From Mycolicibacterium madagascariense (lineage in GTDB: Bacteria; Actinomycetota; Actinomycetes; Mycobacteriales; Mycobacteriaceae): a stretch of DNA of 64,000 bases. This document shows positions 1-8,461 of the stretch, in pieces; within the stretch, counting starts at the first letter, position 1, and each line of letters opens with the position of its first letter. The notes under the pieces are model-generated. The model was not told the DNA's origin. It was given only the letters and a program-made list of their open reading frames with translations, and made no database searches. A program made the translations under genes and the position numbers. Where the stretch lies: the NCBI RefSeq assembly GCF_010729665.1, contig NZ_AP022610.1, positions 1,860,001-1,924,000 on the forward strand, read 5' to 3'.

Positions 1-917
1 AGGAACTCCTGCCACAGCCGCGCCGCCGCCGGGTGGGGGCCGTCCTTGTTGATGGCCTGGAAGTAGTAGCCGCCGACGAGCGCATTGGACGGCACGACGA
101 CCTTCCAGCTCGGCAGCTTCTTCGTCTCGGCCGAGTTGAGGTAGTCCCAGTCGATGACGACGGGCGTCTGCCGGGATTCGATGGTCGCCGGCGTCGGGTC
201 GACCGGCAGGAAATTGCCTGCGGCCTTGAGCTTCCCGAAGAAGTCGACGCCGGGGGCGATGTCGTCGGCCGAGCCGCCGTTGGCGATCGCGGCCATCAGC
301 ACGCCGTTGGCGGCGGCGTTCGCGGTGGTGGGGTCGCCGTTGAGTGCGACCTGCCCCTTGAACTCCGGACGCAGCAGGTCGTCGACCCCGGTGACGGCGG
401 GAAGTTTCGCCGAGTCGTAGCCAATCGACATGTAGCCGCCGTAGTCGTTGACCCAGGTGCCGTTGGGATCCTTGAACGTGGCCGGGACGTCGTCGAACGT
501 CGCCACCTTGTAGGGCGCGAACATCGAGGTGTTGGCCAGGGCGATCGCCTGGCCCAGGTCGAACACGTCGGGCGCGGTGCTCTTGCCCTTCTGCTGGTTG
601 GCGGCGTTGATCTCGTCCTGGCTGTTGGCGTCGGGCTGTGCGGAGTTCACCTTGATGCCGTACTTCGCCGAGAACGTATCGATGATCTCCTTGTAGTTGG
701 CCCAATCCGGGGGCAGCGCAATGACATTCAGGCCGCCCTCGTCCTTGGCGGCCTTCACCAGACCGTCCATCCCGCCGAAGTCGGCGGCCGACGTGGCCGC
801 GTTGGCGTCCACGCCCGACTGGGTCTTGGGGGTCTCCTTCTCGGGGGGCGCGCACGCCACCAACCCGACGACGACGAAGGTGGACGCGGCGGCTGCGAGC
901 AGCCGTGATGTCTTCAT
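1..917 (-). CDS. ABC transporter substrate-binding lipoprotein (partial, C-terminus outside window)
   Basis: Reverse-strand gene cut by the left edge; about 305 codons are visible. The ATG at 917 follows an AAGG-type ribosome site. Residues 1-22 form a lipoprotein signal ending in the lipobox LVAC, so the mature protein should be anchored outside the membrane through Cys22. The body reads as a family-1 extracellular solute-binding protein (for example APDVFDLGQ, VNDYGGYMSIGYD, VVIDWDYLNSAE), the class serving polyamine, iron or thiamine-type ABC importers. Permease and ATPase genes would lie to the left, outside the window, so the substrate cannot be assigned. Confidence 0.8.
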   Translation of the reverse strand, partial: MKTSRLLAAAASTFVVVGLVACAPPEKETPKTQSGVDANAATSAADFGGMDGLVKAAKDEGGLNVIALPPDWANYKEIIDTFSAKYGIKVNSAQPDANSQDEINAANQQKGKSTAPDVFDLGQAIALANTSMFAPYKVATFDDVPATFKDPNGTWVNDYGGYMSIGYDSAKLPAVTGVDDLLRPEFKGQVALNGDPTTANAAANGVLMAAIANGGSADDIAPGVDFFGKLKAAGNFLPVDPTPATIESRQTPVVIDWDYLNSAETKKLPSWKVVVPSNALVGGYYFQAINKDGPHPAAARLWQEF

Positions 918-1007
918 GCCTGACCTTTCGACGAGCCGCACCTCCGGCGGGCGATCGAACACTATCGCGGGATCGCGCCGTTGGCAGCCGATTCCCAGGG
1001 AGGCCGC

Positions 1008-1841
1008 TCAGTCCTGGAGCGCCTTGGCGATCGCCACGTAGCGGGTCAGGTCGGCGCCGTCGTCGATCGCGCGGGTCGCGGCGTGCACCACCTGAATGAA
1101 GGTCCAGGCGCGGGCCAGGTCCTCGTCGAGACCGGCCGCGTCGACCAGGGCGTAGAAACGGGCCCGGATGCCGTCGCGCAGCCGGCCGCCGAGGTCGTCG
1201 AGGCGGTGCAGGAGCATCGGGGCGAGTTCGGCATGCCGATCGCCGTTCACCGGTCGTGGCGAGATGGCCAACCATGGTTCGCGATCCGCGGCGAGCACGC
1301 TGCCGTGGTGCAGGTCGCCGTGCAGCAGGACGTCGGTGGTGGCCGTCTCCACGGCGAGTTCACGCGTCGAGGCGACGGCCTGCTCGATCAACCGGCGGGG
1401 GAGCGCCGCGTTGCGCGGCCGCTCGTCGACCTGGTGCGCCCACTGCGCGACGACCGTCGTGAGCGAGGGCACTTGGGGCAGCGGCGCGACGTGCAGACGC
1501 CGGTAGAGGCCTGCCACCACCTCGCAGGCCGCCGCGTCGGGCAGGTCGTCCAGGGTGCGCGGCCGCAGCCGCTCGAGCAGGACGGCGTGGCGGTGCGGAT
1601 CGGCGCGCAGCAGGCGCACCGCGCCATCGCCGCCCCAGCGTCGCAGGGCCAGATGTGCCTGCCCCGACCCCGCGGTCGGTGAACTCACCTTGAGCACGGC
1701 CGCGGCCCCCTCGGAGGTCCGCACCGGCAGGGTCAGCGCGACGGCGCCGTCGTGGGCGGCCCCGTCCTGGCGCAACCCCCACACCCGGCACTGTTCCTGC
1801 GCCGCGCCCGCGAGGTCGGCGTCGGCCGGGGTGTGGGTCAA
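1008..1841 (-). CDS. APH(6)/hydroxyurea-kinase-like protein with altered Mg-binding residues
   Basis: A 277-aa protein resembling the aminoglycoside/hydroxyurea phosphotransferase (APH_6_hur) family: an N-terminal VWGLRQDGAAHDGAV segment, a kinase-like core with LKVSSP, and the catalytic loop HGDLHHGS near residue 190. Family members normally have HxDxxxxN and a later Asp (AIDPKP); here these read HGDLHHGS and AISPRP, so both expected metal ligands are Ser. It may be a weak or inactive kinase. The start is a TTG at 1841 overlapping the stop of the upstream doxX-like gene (TTGA), which implies translational coupling in the VOC-doxX-kinase operon. Longer readings upstream only shadow doxX. Confidence 0.7.
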   Translation of the reverse strand: MTHTPADADLAGAAQEQCRVWGLRQDGAAHDGAVALTLPVRTSEGAAAVLKVSSPTAGSGQAHLALRRWGGDGAVRLLRADPHRHAVLLERLRPRTLDDLPDAAACEVVAGLYRRLHVAPLPQVPSLTTVVAQWAHQVDERPRNAALPRRLIEQAVASTRELAVETATTDVLLHGDLHHGSVLAADREPWLAISPRPVNGDRHAELAPMLLHRLDDLGGRLRDGIRARFYALVDAAGLDEDLARAWTFIQVVHAATRAIDDGADLTRYVAIAKALQD

Positions 1842-2242
1842 CGGCGCCTGGCGTCGAGCGCGAAAGCCCCTGCACCAGTGAAGATCAGCAGGAAGAAGCC
1901 GAAGCAGTACAGCACGGAGAGCTCGCCGCCGTTGATCAGCGGAACGAACCCCTTGGGCAGGTGGACGGTGAAGTAGGCAAAGGCCATCACCCCGGAGGCG
2001 ATGAAGGCCGCGATGCGGGTGAACAGCCCGACGGTGATCAGCACCCCGGTGACGAATTCGAGGACGCCGGCGTAGAAGCTCGGCCACTGGCCTGCGGGTG
2101 CCGCGGGACCCGACGGCCAGCCGAACAGGAGTGCGGAACCGTGGCACAGGAAGAGCAACCCGAACACCACTCGATACAGGCTGAGGATGGCGGGCGCGTA
2201 GGACGTCAGACGGGCGTCGAGGTTGCGGTTGGTGGTGGTCAC
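1838..2242 (-). CDS. DoxX family membrane protein
   Basis: A 134-aa protein with four hydrophobic segments (beginning near SLYRVVFGLLFLCHG, FYAGVLEFVTGVLI, AAFIASGVMAFAYF and SVLYCFGFFLLIFTGAGAF), the DoxX layout. DoxX proteins are small inner-membrane proteins linked in mycobacteria to redox and thiol stress; the exact role here is unknown. The GTG at 2242 is chosen because AAGGAG precedes it and it overlaps the stop of the upstream VOC gene as GTGA. Its own stop overlaps the TTG of the kinase-like gene, so the three genes form a tightly coupled operon. Confidence 0.82.
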   Translation of the reverse strand: MTTTNRNLDARLTSYAPAILSLYRVVFGLLFLCHGSALLFGWPSGPAAPAGQWPSFYAGVLEFVTGVLITVGLFTRIAAFIASGVMAFAYFTVHLPKGFVPLINGGELSVLYCFGFFLLIFTGAGAFALDARRR

Positions 2243-2757
2243 GGTCGGTGCTCCTTGGTGGGGTGGGTGAGTTCGCCTGCGGTCCGGGTATCGGGCCAGT
2301 CCCGCAATTCCGTTGTCAGATCGAGCCGTTCGACGACGGCGGTGTCCTCGTAGCGGCCCCATTCTCGACGCGGCAGCATCCACATCACCTCGAATTGGTT
2401 GCCGTCGGGGTCGACGCCGTAGACGCTCTTCGTGGCACCGTGGCTCGACTCCCCGCGCAGGGCGCCGGCGTCGAGCAGGATGCGACGGAACTCGACGAGT
2501 TCCTCGACGGTGTCGAGCTGCCAGGCCAGGTGGTAGAGCCCGACCGATCGCGGCGGGCGCGGGATGGCGCCGGCGATCTCGAACAGGCCGAGGTCGTGGT
2601 GGTTGCCCGACCGGGGCAGGCGCAGGAACGCGGCGCTGATGTCGGGCTCCCGGCTGATCAGCTGCATGCCGAACACGGTCGTGTAGAAGGCGGTCGAGCG
2701 GTCGAGGTCCGCGACGAAGAGCACCGCGTGGTTCAGGCGGACGGGTGAGACGACCAT
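2239..2757 (-). CDS. VOC (glyoxalase/extradiol dioxygenase-like) family protein
   Basis: A 172-aa vicinal-oxygen-chelate protein: RLNHAVLFVADLDRSTAFY at the N-terminus, VGLYHLAWQLD in the middle, and DPDGNQFEVMW near residue 130. His in LNHA, His in LYHLAW and Glu in NQFEVMW are the metal-ligand positions in this fold. The reaction is unknown; relatives include catechol 2,3-dioxygenase-like and glyoxalase-like enzymes. The ATG at 2757 is preceded by GGAGG; an upstream in-frame extension lacks such a site. It leads the operon with doxX and the kinase-like gene and is divergent from the MarR gene at 2852, its likely regulator. Confidence 0.82.
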   Translation of the reverse strand: MVVSPVRLNHAVLFVADLDRSTAFYTTVFGMQLISREPDISAAFLRLPRSGNHHDLGLFEIAGAIPRPPRSVGLYHLAWQLDTVEELVEFRRILLDAGALRGESSHGATKSVYGVDPDGNQFEVMWMLPRREWGRYEDTAVVERLDLTTELRDWPDTRTAGELTHPTKEHRP

Positions 2758-2818
2758 GGGCTGCACCTCCGTCGGGAAGGTAGTCGACGCTACCGGCAAA
2801 ACCGTAGCAGAAAGTCAG

Positions 2819-2849
2819 TTGTAGCTACAACCATCATGCGATGATGGTT
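2819..2849. promoter_or_regulatory. Overlapping palindromes in the VOC/marR divergent region
   Basis: TTGTAGCTACAA (2819-2830) is a perfect 12-bp palindrome. It runs into a second perfect inverted repeat, AACCATCAT and ATGATGGTT around GCG (2829-2849). The pair lies two bases before the GTG of the MarR gene and about 60 bp upstream of the divergent VOC gene. This is where a MarR dimer controlling both genes would be expected to bind; binding is an inference. Confidence 0.6.
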
Positions 2850-2851
2850 GG

Positions 2852-3346
2852 GTGAACGCCAAGGGGCTCGACCGCGCCGAGCTGGCCGCCTGGGTGCGGC
2901 TCGCCTCCGTCCTCGAACTGCTGCCGGGTGCTCTCGACGCGCAGCTGCGGCGCGACGCGGACCTCATGCACTTCGAATACTTCGTGCTGGCCATGCTGTC
3001 GGAGGCGCCCAAGCGCACGCTCCGGATGAGTGCACTTGCGGCGCAGACGAATTCGACCCCACCCCGGCTGTCGCACGTCGTGCGGCGGCTGGAGGAGCGC
3101 GGCCTGGTCGAGCGATACTCCGACGCGCACGACGCCCGCGCCACCAACGCCCGGCTCACCGCCGCGGGATGGCGGAAGGTCCGTGCGGCCGCGCCGGGTC
3201 ACGCCGCGCACGTGCGGCACCTCGTCATCGATGCGCTGACGCCCGAGCAGATCGACCAGTTGGCCGTCATTGCCGAGGCCATCCTGGGCCGCCTGGACCC
3301 CGACGGCGCCATGGCGGTGACCTACCACCGCTACGACCCGAGTTAG
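2852..3346 (+). CDS. MarR family transcriptional regulator
   Basis: A 164-aa winged-helix regulator. The core is MHFEYFVLAMLSEAP, then RMSALAAQTNSTPPRLSHVVRRLEE (recognition helix), then the wing RYSDAHDARATNARLTAAG. MarR proteins bind palindromes as dimers and usually repress adjacent genes until a ligand or oxidant releases them. GTG at 2852 is the only sensible start; no Shine-Dalgarno sequence is visible, so the transcript may be nearly leaderless. It is divergent from the VOC-doxX-kinase operon and sits beside two palindromes, which supports autoregulation and control of that operon. Confidence 0.85.
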   Translation: MNAKGLDRAELAAWVRLASVLELLPGALDAQLRRDADLMHFEYFVLAMLSEAPKRTLRMSALAAQTNSTPPRLSHVVRRLEERGLVERYSDAHDARATNARLTAAGWRKVRAAAPGHAAHVRHLVIDALTPEQIDQLAVIAEAILGRLDPDGAMAVTYHRYDPS

Positions 3347-3406
3347 GCGGTCGTTCCGGCCCGTGCGTAGCCGGCCGAGGTCGGCTGGGCGGCGCCGGCT
3401 CGGAAT

Positions 3407-3452
3407 GTTAGGGCCCTAACGATTAGCGTACGATGGAAAGCGTACGATGGAA
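3407..3452. promoter_or_regulatory. Palindrome plus tandem 14-bp duplication at the start of the OhrR-like gene
   Basis: GTTAGGGCCCTAAC (3407-3420) is a perfect 14-bp palindrome. Five bases later the 14-mer AGCGTACGATGGAA occurs twice in direct tandem (3425-3438 and 3439-3452). The second copy contains the ATG at 3447; the ATG of the first copy (3433) is out of frame. The palindrome is a plausible self-operator for the MarR-type product. Confidence 0.6.
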
Positions 3453-3920
3453 ACCGTGACGACCGACGTACTGGCCCTCGAACGGCAGGTGTGCTTCGCG
3501 CTGGCGGTGACCAATCGGGCCGTGCTGGCCGTGTACCGCCCCCTGCTCGAACCCCTGGGCCTGACGCACCCGCAGTACCTGGCGATGCTCGCACTGTGGG
3601 AACACCGCACCTCGGATCGACCGCCGCTGACCGTCAAGCAGATCGCCGTTGCGCTGCAGATGGATTCGGCCACGCTGTCGCCGATGCTCAAGCGGCTAGA
3701 GGCGCTCGGTCTGATCACGCGCACCCGCAGTTCCTCCGACGAGCGAGCCACCCACGTCGAGTTGACGGCTGACGGGCGAGCCCTGCGCACGCGGGCGTTG
3801 GAGATCCCGCCGGCGGTCGTCGCACGACTCGGCGTCGCGATGACCGAGCTCGAGGAACTGCGCAGCGTGCTGACCCGAATCAACGCCGCCGCGCTCGCGG
3901 CCGACGCTGCCGCCGTCTGA
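3447..3920 (+). CDS. OhrR-like MarR family regulator
   Basis: A 157-aa MarR protein with the OhrR signature QVCFALAVTNRAVLAVYRPL followed by LGLTHPQYLAMLALWEH. Cys16 sits where OhrR senses organic hydroperoxides by Cys oxidation. The HTH is LTVKQIAVALQMDSATLSPML and the wing contains SSDERATHVELTADG. No ohr peroxiredoxin gene is adjacent, so the regulated gene may lie elsewhere or be the DUF5313 gene 13 bp downstream. Start ATG at 3447 lies within the second copy of a tandem repeat. Confidence 0.82.
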   Translation: METVTTDVLALERQVCFALAVTNRAVLAVYRPLLEPLGLTHPQYLAMLALWEHRTSDRPPLTVKQIAVALQMDSATLSPMLKRLEALGLITRTRSSSDERATHVELTADGRALRTRALEIPPAVVARLGVAMTELEELRSVLTRINAAALAADAAAV

Positions 3921-3933
3921 TCGAGGAGGACCC

Positions 3934-4347
3934 ATGACCGACCGCCCCAACCCCCTGCAGTACCTCGGCTACTCCTACGGCCGGCGGTTGCCCGCCTCGA
4001 TGAAGGAGTGGGTCGCCCACGATCTGGCCGATTACGGCGCGGTGCGCAGGCACATGATCCGGATGGCCATCCCGCCGTTGCTCGTCCTCGCGCCGCTGTG
4101 GCTGCTGCCTGCGTCGCTCTACGTGCACCTGGAGATGACGGTGCCGATCTACGTCTGGGCGCTGCTGATGTCGATGGCGCTCAACAAGATCTGGCGGCGT
4201 CACCGGCTCGCGCAGCACGGGCTGGACCCCAACCTCGTCGACGCCATCCGGCGCCAGCGCGATGCGCGGCTGCACGAGGACTACGTGCGCCGGTTCGGTC
4301 CGCGCCCGGAGTCGGCCAAGTTCCAGGCGAACAGCAGCCCGTTCTAG
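3934..4347 (+). CDS. DUF5313 family small membrane protein
   Basis: A 137-aa protein with the mycobacterial DUF5313 pattern: an N-terminal NPLQYLGYSYGRRLP, two adjacent hydrophobic segments near residues 48-80 (PPLLVLAPLWLLPASLYVHL and PIYVWALLMSMALNKIW), and a basic charged C-terminus ending PRPESAKFQ. Function unknown. The ATG follows GAGGAGG, and the gene lies 13 bp after the OhrR-like gene, so the two are probably cotranscribed. Confidence 0.8.
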   Translation: MTDRPNPLQYLGYSYGRRLPASMKEWVAHDLADYGAVRRHMIRMAIPPLLVLAPLWLLPASLYVHLEMTVPIYVWALLMSMALNKIWRRHRLAQHGLDPNLVDAIRRQRDARLHEDYVRRFGPRPESAKFQANSSPF

Positions 4348-4389
4348 CGCGGCGCACCCGTTTGCGGTCTCGGCCGTAGGCTCATTGCC

Positions 4390-5301
4390 GTGAGCTGCCT
4401 GCTGCGCCTCCTGCTCGTCGTCCTCACCGTTCTCGGCGGCGTCCTCGGGTCGACGGGGCTCGCCGCGGCCGCGGGCACCACCAGCGGCCAGCTCGACTAC
4501 GGCGGGTTGACGCGCACCTACCTGGTCCACACCCCGGCCGCCGACGCTCACCCGTCGGGCCTGGTGCTCAACCTGCACGGCGCGGGCCAGACCGGCGCCG
4601 CGCAGGAGGCCGTCTCGAACTACGACGCCGCTGCCGATGCCATGGGCTTCGTCGTCGCCTACCCCGACGGCATCGACGAGAGCTGGGCCGACGGACGCGG
4701 TGCCTCGACCCCCGACCGTCAGGGCCTCGACGACGTGGGCTTCCTCGTCGCGCTGCGCGACCGACTCGTCCAGGACTACGGCATCCCACCGGGGCGCGTC
4801 TTCGCCACGGGCATGTCGGCCGGTGCGTTCATGGTCGACCGGCTGGCCTGCGACCGGGCCGACGTCGTCGCGGCGATCGCTCCGGTGTCGGGAACGCTGG
4901 GCTCCAACGTGCCGTGCGCACCGTCGCAACCGGTGTCGGTGTTGCAGTTCCATGGCACCGCCGACCCCGTCGTGCCGTTCGGCGGCGGCGGCATGGTGGG
5001 TCGCGGCGGGGCGAGTGACATCCTCTCCGCACCCGAGCTGGCGGCGCGGTGGCGCGCGATCGACGGGTGCGCCGACGCGCCGGTCGAGGACGTGCTGCCC
5101 GCCACGGGCGACGGCACCGACCTGCACCGCTTCAGCTCGGTCGGCTGCGCGCCCGGCACGGCCGCGGTGTTCATCCGCATCGATGGCGGCGGCCACACGT
5201 GGCCGTCGGGGAGCTTCGCGCTGCCCGACGTCGGACCGACCACGACGGGGACGGACGCATCGCTGGCCAGTGCGCAGTTCTTCGCCGCGCACGGCAGGTG
5301 A
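4390..5301 (+). CDS. Secreted PHB depolymerase/feruloyl-esterase-like hydrolase
   Basis: A 303-aa exported alpha/beta hydrolase. Residues 1-28 are a Sec signal peptide ending AAAAG with no lipobox Cys. The body follows the LpqC/PHB-depolymerase family: oxyanion region NLHGAGQTG, nucleophile GMSAGAFM (Ser about residue 144), acid in HGTADPVVPF, and catalytic His in GGGHTWPSG. Such enzymes hydrolyse polyester or feruloyl esters outside the cell. The start is GTG at 4390. It converges on sdaA; the stop at 5301 directly abuts the sdaA stop. Confidence 0.8.
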   Translation: MSCLLRLLLVVLTVLGGVLGSTGLAAAAGTTSGQLDYGGLTRTYLVHTPAADAHPSGLVLNLHGAGQTGAAQEAVSNYDAAADAMGFVVAYPDGIDESWADGRGASTPDRQGLDDVGFLVALRDRLVQDYGIPPGRVFATGMSAGAFMVDRLACDRADVVAAIAPVSGTLGSNVPCAPSQPVSVLQFHGTADPVVPFGGGGMVGRGGASDILSAPELAARWRAIDGCADAPVEDVLPATGDGTDLHRFSSVGCAPGTAAVFIRIDGGGHTWPSGSFALPDVGPTTTGTDASLASAQFFAAHGR

Positions 5302-6690
5302 TCAGCACTCCACGCGGTTGACCGGAACGTGCAGGGCCAGCCCGCCGGTCGACGTCTCCTTGTACTTGGAGTTCATGTCCAGGCCCGTCGCCCGCATCGT
5401 CTCGATGACCTGATCGAGGCTGACGCGGTGAAAGCCGTCCCCGCGCAACGCCATTCGGGCGGCGTTGATCGCCTTGCCCGCCGAGATCGCATTGCGCTCG
5501 ATGCACGGGATCTGCACCAGCCCGGCAATGGGATCGCACGTCAGCCCCAGGCTGTGCTCCATGGCGATCTCCGCGGCGTTCTCGACCTGTTGCGGTGTGC
5601 CACCGAGGATTTCGGCGAGCGCGGCCGCGGCCATGGCCGCCGCGGACCCCACCTCGCCCTGGCATCCGACCTCGGCGCCCGAGATCGACGCGCGTTGCTT
5701 GAACAGCGACCCGACCGCGCCCGCGGTGAGGAGGAACCGCACGACGGTGCCGTCGCGGTCGGCGCGGCCCTGCCGGGTGTAGTGCAGTGCGTAGTGCAGA
5801 ACGGCCGGAATGATGCCCGCCGCACCGTTCGTCGGCGCGGTGACCACCCGCCCGCCCGAGGCGTTCTCCTCGTTGACGGCGAGCGCGACGAGGTTGACCC
5901 AGTCCTCGGCGAACGCCACGTCGCGGTCGGGGTCGTCGAGTGCGAGGCGTTCGTGCCACTCGTGGGCCCGCCGACGCACGCCGAGCGAGCCGGGTAGCTC
6001 ACCGGTGCGCTCGATGCCCTTGCGCTGGCACTGCACCATGACGTCGTAGACGTGCAGCAGTCCCGCGCGCACGTCGTCCTCGGATCTGGTGGCGCATTCG
6101 TTGGCGAGCATGATCTGGCTGACCGACAGGTCGTGCGTCTCGGCGATCCGCAGCAGCTCCTCAGCGCTCGCGAATGCCAGCGGGACGTCGGCGGGCGCGG
6201 GCTCGGCGGCCTCGTCGTCGGCGGTCACGACGAATCCGCCGCCGACGGAGAAGTACGTGCGGGCATGCAGCTCGCGCCCGTGCGCGTCGAGCGCGCTCAG
6301 GGTCATGGCATTGGCGTGCCGGTCGTGAACGGTCAACGGGCGCAACGTCATCGCATCCTCGGTCAGGGGAATGCGCTGGGTGCCGGCGAAGCTGATCCAG
6401 CCCTGCTCGCGCACGGTCGCCAGCCGCGCCTCCATCTCGTCGGTGTCGATGGTCTCGGGATGAAAACCCTCCAGCCCCAGCAGGATCGCCGCCATGGTGC
6501 CGTGCCCGGCGCCGGTCGCGGCCAGCGACCCGAACAGGTCCACTGCCACGGTAGCTGTCGTGCCGACCAGGTCGCGTCGGGTGCATTCCTCGGCGAAGCG
6601 GACCGCGGCGCGCATCGGACCGACGAAGTGTGAACTCGACGGGCCGATGCCGATCGAGAACAGCTCGAAGACGCTGATGGTCATGGGCAC
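5302..6690 (-). CDS. sdaA: L-serine ammonia-lyase (single-chain SdaA)
   Basis: A 462-aa iron-sulfur L-serine dehydratase converting L-serine to pyruvate and ammonia. The N-terminal beta domain begins [17 protein letters not shown]. The alpha domain has [26 protein letters not shown], and the Cys-containing [19 protein letters not shown] region that ligates the 4Fe-4S cluster. The usual PSSSHTVGPM reads [10 protein letters not shown] here. GTG at 6690 has GAGAGG at good spacing; ATG at 6684 is an alternative. It is preceded by a tandem glycine riboswitch, so expression should respond to glycine, the metabolic neighbour of serine. Confidence 0.93.
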   Translation of the reverse strand: MPMTISVFELFSIGIGPSSSHFVGPMRAAVRFAEECTRRDLVGTTATVAVDLFGSLAATGAGHGTMAAILLGLEGFHPETIDTDEMEARLATVREQGWISFAGTQRIPLTEDAMTLRPLTVHDRHANAMTLSALDAHGRELHARTYFSVGGGFVVTADDEAAEPAPADVPLAFASAEELLRIAETHDLSVSQIMLANECATRSEDDVRAGLLHVYDVMVQCQRKGIERTGELPGSLGVRRRAHEWHERLALDDPDRDVAFAEDWVNLVALAVNEENASGGRVVTAPTNGAAGIIPAVLHYALHYTRQGRADRDGTVVRFLLTAGAVGSLFKQRASISGAEVGCQGEVGSAAAMAAAALAEILGGTPQQVENAAEIAMEHSLGLTCDPIAGLVQIPCIERNAISAGKAINAARMALRGDGFHRVSLDQVIETMRATGLDMNSKYKETSTGGLALHVPVNRVEC

Positions 6691-6714
6691 GGTGAACCTC
6701 TCGTCTGCGGGGAC

Positions 6715-6903
6715 GGGTCACCTCCCCGCTCTGTCCTGGTGACCTGAGAGTTTCGGCGACGCCGGAGCGCACCATTCACCTTCGGTAAGCGCGGATTCGG
6801 TCCGCGCTTTCTCCAGAGTTGCCTCGGCACTGCGGTATTGGGCCTGAGAGATTCCTGGGGAGGACATTGCTCCTACGGCACCCGACGTCGGGATCTCCCG
6901 CTG
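6715..6903 (-). ncRNA. Tandem glycine riboswitch upstream of sdaA
   Basis: Read on the minus strand the 5' region holds two successive gcvT-type glycine aptamers. The first starts GCGGGAGATCC near 6902, with GCCGTAGGAGCAA and CAGGAATCTCTCAGGC. The second follows a short linker, with GAGGCAACTCTGGAGAAAGC, ACCGAAGGTGAAT and AAACTCTCAGG, ending about 30 bases before the sdaA start. The paired GGAGA...CTCTCAGG cores are diagnostic. Glycine riboswitches typically switch expression on when glycine is high, which fits disposal of serine made from glycine. Confidence 0.88.
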
Positions 6904-6975
6904 TGCGTTGACGGCTATTGAGTTGTCCGCAGTAACTTACCCGCGATCCGTCCCGGTGGCGAGAGCTGTGCCTTC

Positions 6976-8433
6976 TTAGAGCTGAGCCCAGACCGTCTTC
7001 TGCTTCAGGTAGGCGTCGAGGCCGTCCTTGCCGAACTCGTGGCCCCAGCCCGACTGCTTGTACCCGCCGAACGGCACGTCGTGGTCGAACACCAGCTGGC
7101 AGTTGATCTGAACGCTGCCGGCCTGCAGCCGCTTGACGATCCGATGGGCGCGCGTGACGTTCGTCGTCCAGGCGGTGGCCGCCAGACCGTAGGTGGTGTC
7201 GTTGGCCATCGCGACGGCCTCGTCCTCGTCGTCGAACGGGATGATGGAGACCACCGGCCCGAAGATCTCCTCCTTGTACAGCCTGCTGGTGGCGGGGTCG
7301 ACGTTGGTGAGCACCGTCGGGTGCACGAAGTAGCCCTTGCGGTCGAGGCGGAAGCCGCCGGTCACCACCTCGACGCCGTCGCGCTTGCCCTCGTCGATGT
7401 AGCCGAGGACGCGACTGAGCTGCTTGGCGCTGATCAGGGGCCCGCTCATGACGCCCTCCTCGGTGGGCCCGCCGTACTTCATGAAGTTCGCGACCCCGGC
7501 GATGCCCTCGACGACCTGGTCGTACACGCCGCGCTGGACGAAGATCCGCGAACCGCACACGCACCCTTGGCCGGAGTGGACGAAGATGCCCATCGCCGCG
7601 CCGAAGATCGCCTTGTCGAGGTCGGCGTCGTCGAAGATGAGCACCGGTGACTTGCCGCCGAGTTCGAGCATGACCTTCTTGAGGTTGCCCGTCGAGGCCT
7701 GCACGATCATCTTGCCGACCTCGGTGGACCCGGTGAAGGCGACCTTCTCGACGTCGGGGTGGGCGCTGATCGCTGCGCCCGCGGTGTGACCGTAGCCGGT
7801 GATGAGATTGACCACGCCGTCGGGCACGCCGGCCTCGTGGATCAACCGGTCCAGCAGCAGGGCCGAAAGGGGTGTCTCCTCAGCGGGTTTCACCAAGCTG
7901 CTGCACCCCGCGGCGAGCGCGGGGGCGATCTTGGCGCAGGCGTTGAAGATGGGTCCGTTCCACGGGAAGATCAGCCCGACGACGCCGTAGGGCTCCTTGA
8001 GCGTGTAGGCGTGATGGTCGACGTACCCCGCTCCGGCGATGCCGGTGGACCTCACGTCGTAGGCGGTGCCGTTGATCTTCGTGCACCAGCCTGCGTAGTA
8101 GCGGAAGAATTCCGCGCAGGTGGGGACGACGAGCTCGGACTGCATCTTCATCATGCCGGTGTTGGCGGAGTCGATCTCGGCGAACTCGGCGGCGTGCTCG
8201 TCGATGAGGTCGGCGATGCGCCACATGACCTTGGCCCGCTCGGCGCCCGGCAGCCCGGACCAGACCTCCGCCTCGAACGCCGCCTTGGCGCGGGCGACCG
8301 CCTCGTCGACCCCTGCGGCGCCGCAGTCGGTGAATTCGGTGAGCTGTTCCTCGGTGACGGGGTCGATGATCGGGATGACGTCACCCGTGCCGGGGCGCTT
8401 GCGAATGTCGTCCAATACGTCCTGCAGCGTCAT
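6976..8433 (-). CDS. NAD(P)-dependent aldehyde dehydrogenase
   Basis: A 485-aa aldehyde dehydrogenase of the betaine/phenylacetaldehyde type. Motifs: IFPWNGP in the cofactor domain, VAFTGSTEVG, general base Glu in LELGGKSP, nucleophilic Cys in GQGCVCGSR, and EIFGPVVSI. It oxidises an aldehyde to an acid in the cytosol; the substrate cannot be read. The ATG at 8433 lies about 30 bp from paired TGCTNAGCA palindromes that look like a TetR-type operator. It is codirectional with sdaA, but the riboswitch between them suggests a separate sdaA promoter. Confidence 0.87.
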   Translation of the reverse strand: MTLQDVLDDIRKRPGTGDVIPIIDPVTEEQLTEFTDCGAAGVDEAVARAKAAFEAEVWSGLPGAERAKVMWRIADLIDEHAAEFAEIDSANTGMMKMQSELVVPTCAEFFRYYAGWCTKINGTAYDVRSTGIAGAGYVDHHAYTLKEPYGVVGLIFPWNGPIFNACAKIAPALAAGCSSLVKPAEETPLSALLLDRLIHEAGVPDGVVNLITGYGHTAGAAISAHPDVEKVAFTGSTEVGKMIVQASTGNLKKVMLELGGKSPVLIFDDADLDKAIFGAAMGIFVHSGQGCVCGSRIFVQRGVYDQVVEGIAGVANFMKYGGPTEEGVMSGPLISAKQLSRVLGYIDEGKRDGVEVVTGGFRLDRKGYFVHPTVLTNVDPATSRLYKEEIFGPVVSIIPFDDEDEAVAMANDTTYGLAATAWTTNVTRAHRIVKRLQAGSVQINCQLVFDHDVPFGGYKQSGWGHEFGKDGLDAYLKQKTVWAQL

Positions 8434-8461
8434 CGGTGCTCTCTTCCCGTCGTCGGCGTAT

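Noticed and set aside
3880..5292. 470-codon reverse ORF opposite DUF5313 and the secreted esterase
   Set aside because: Composition is shadow-like (Arg/His/Gln-rich) and both plus-strand genes under it have convincing motifs and ribosome sites.
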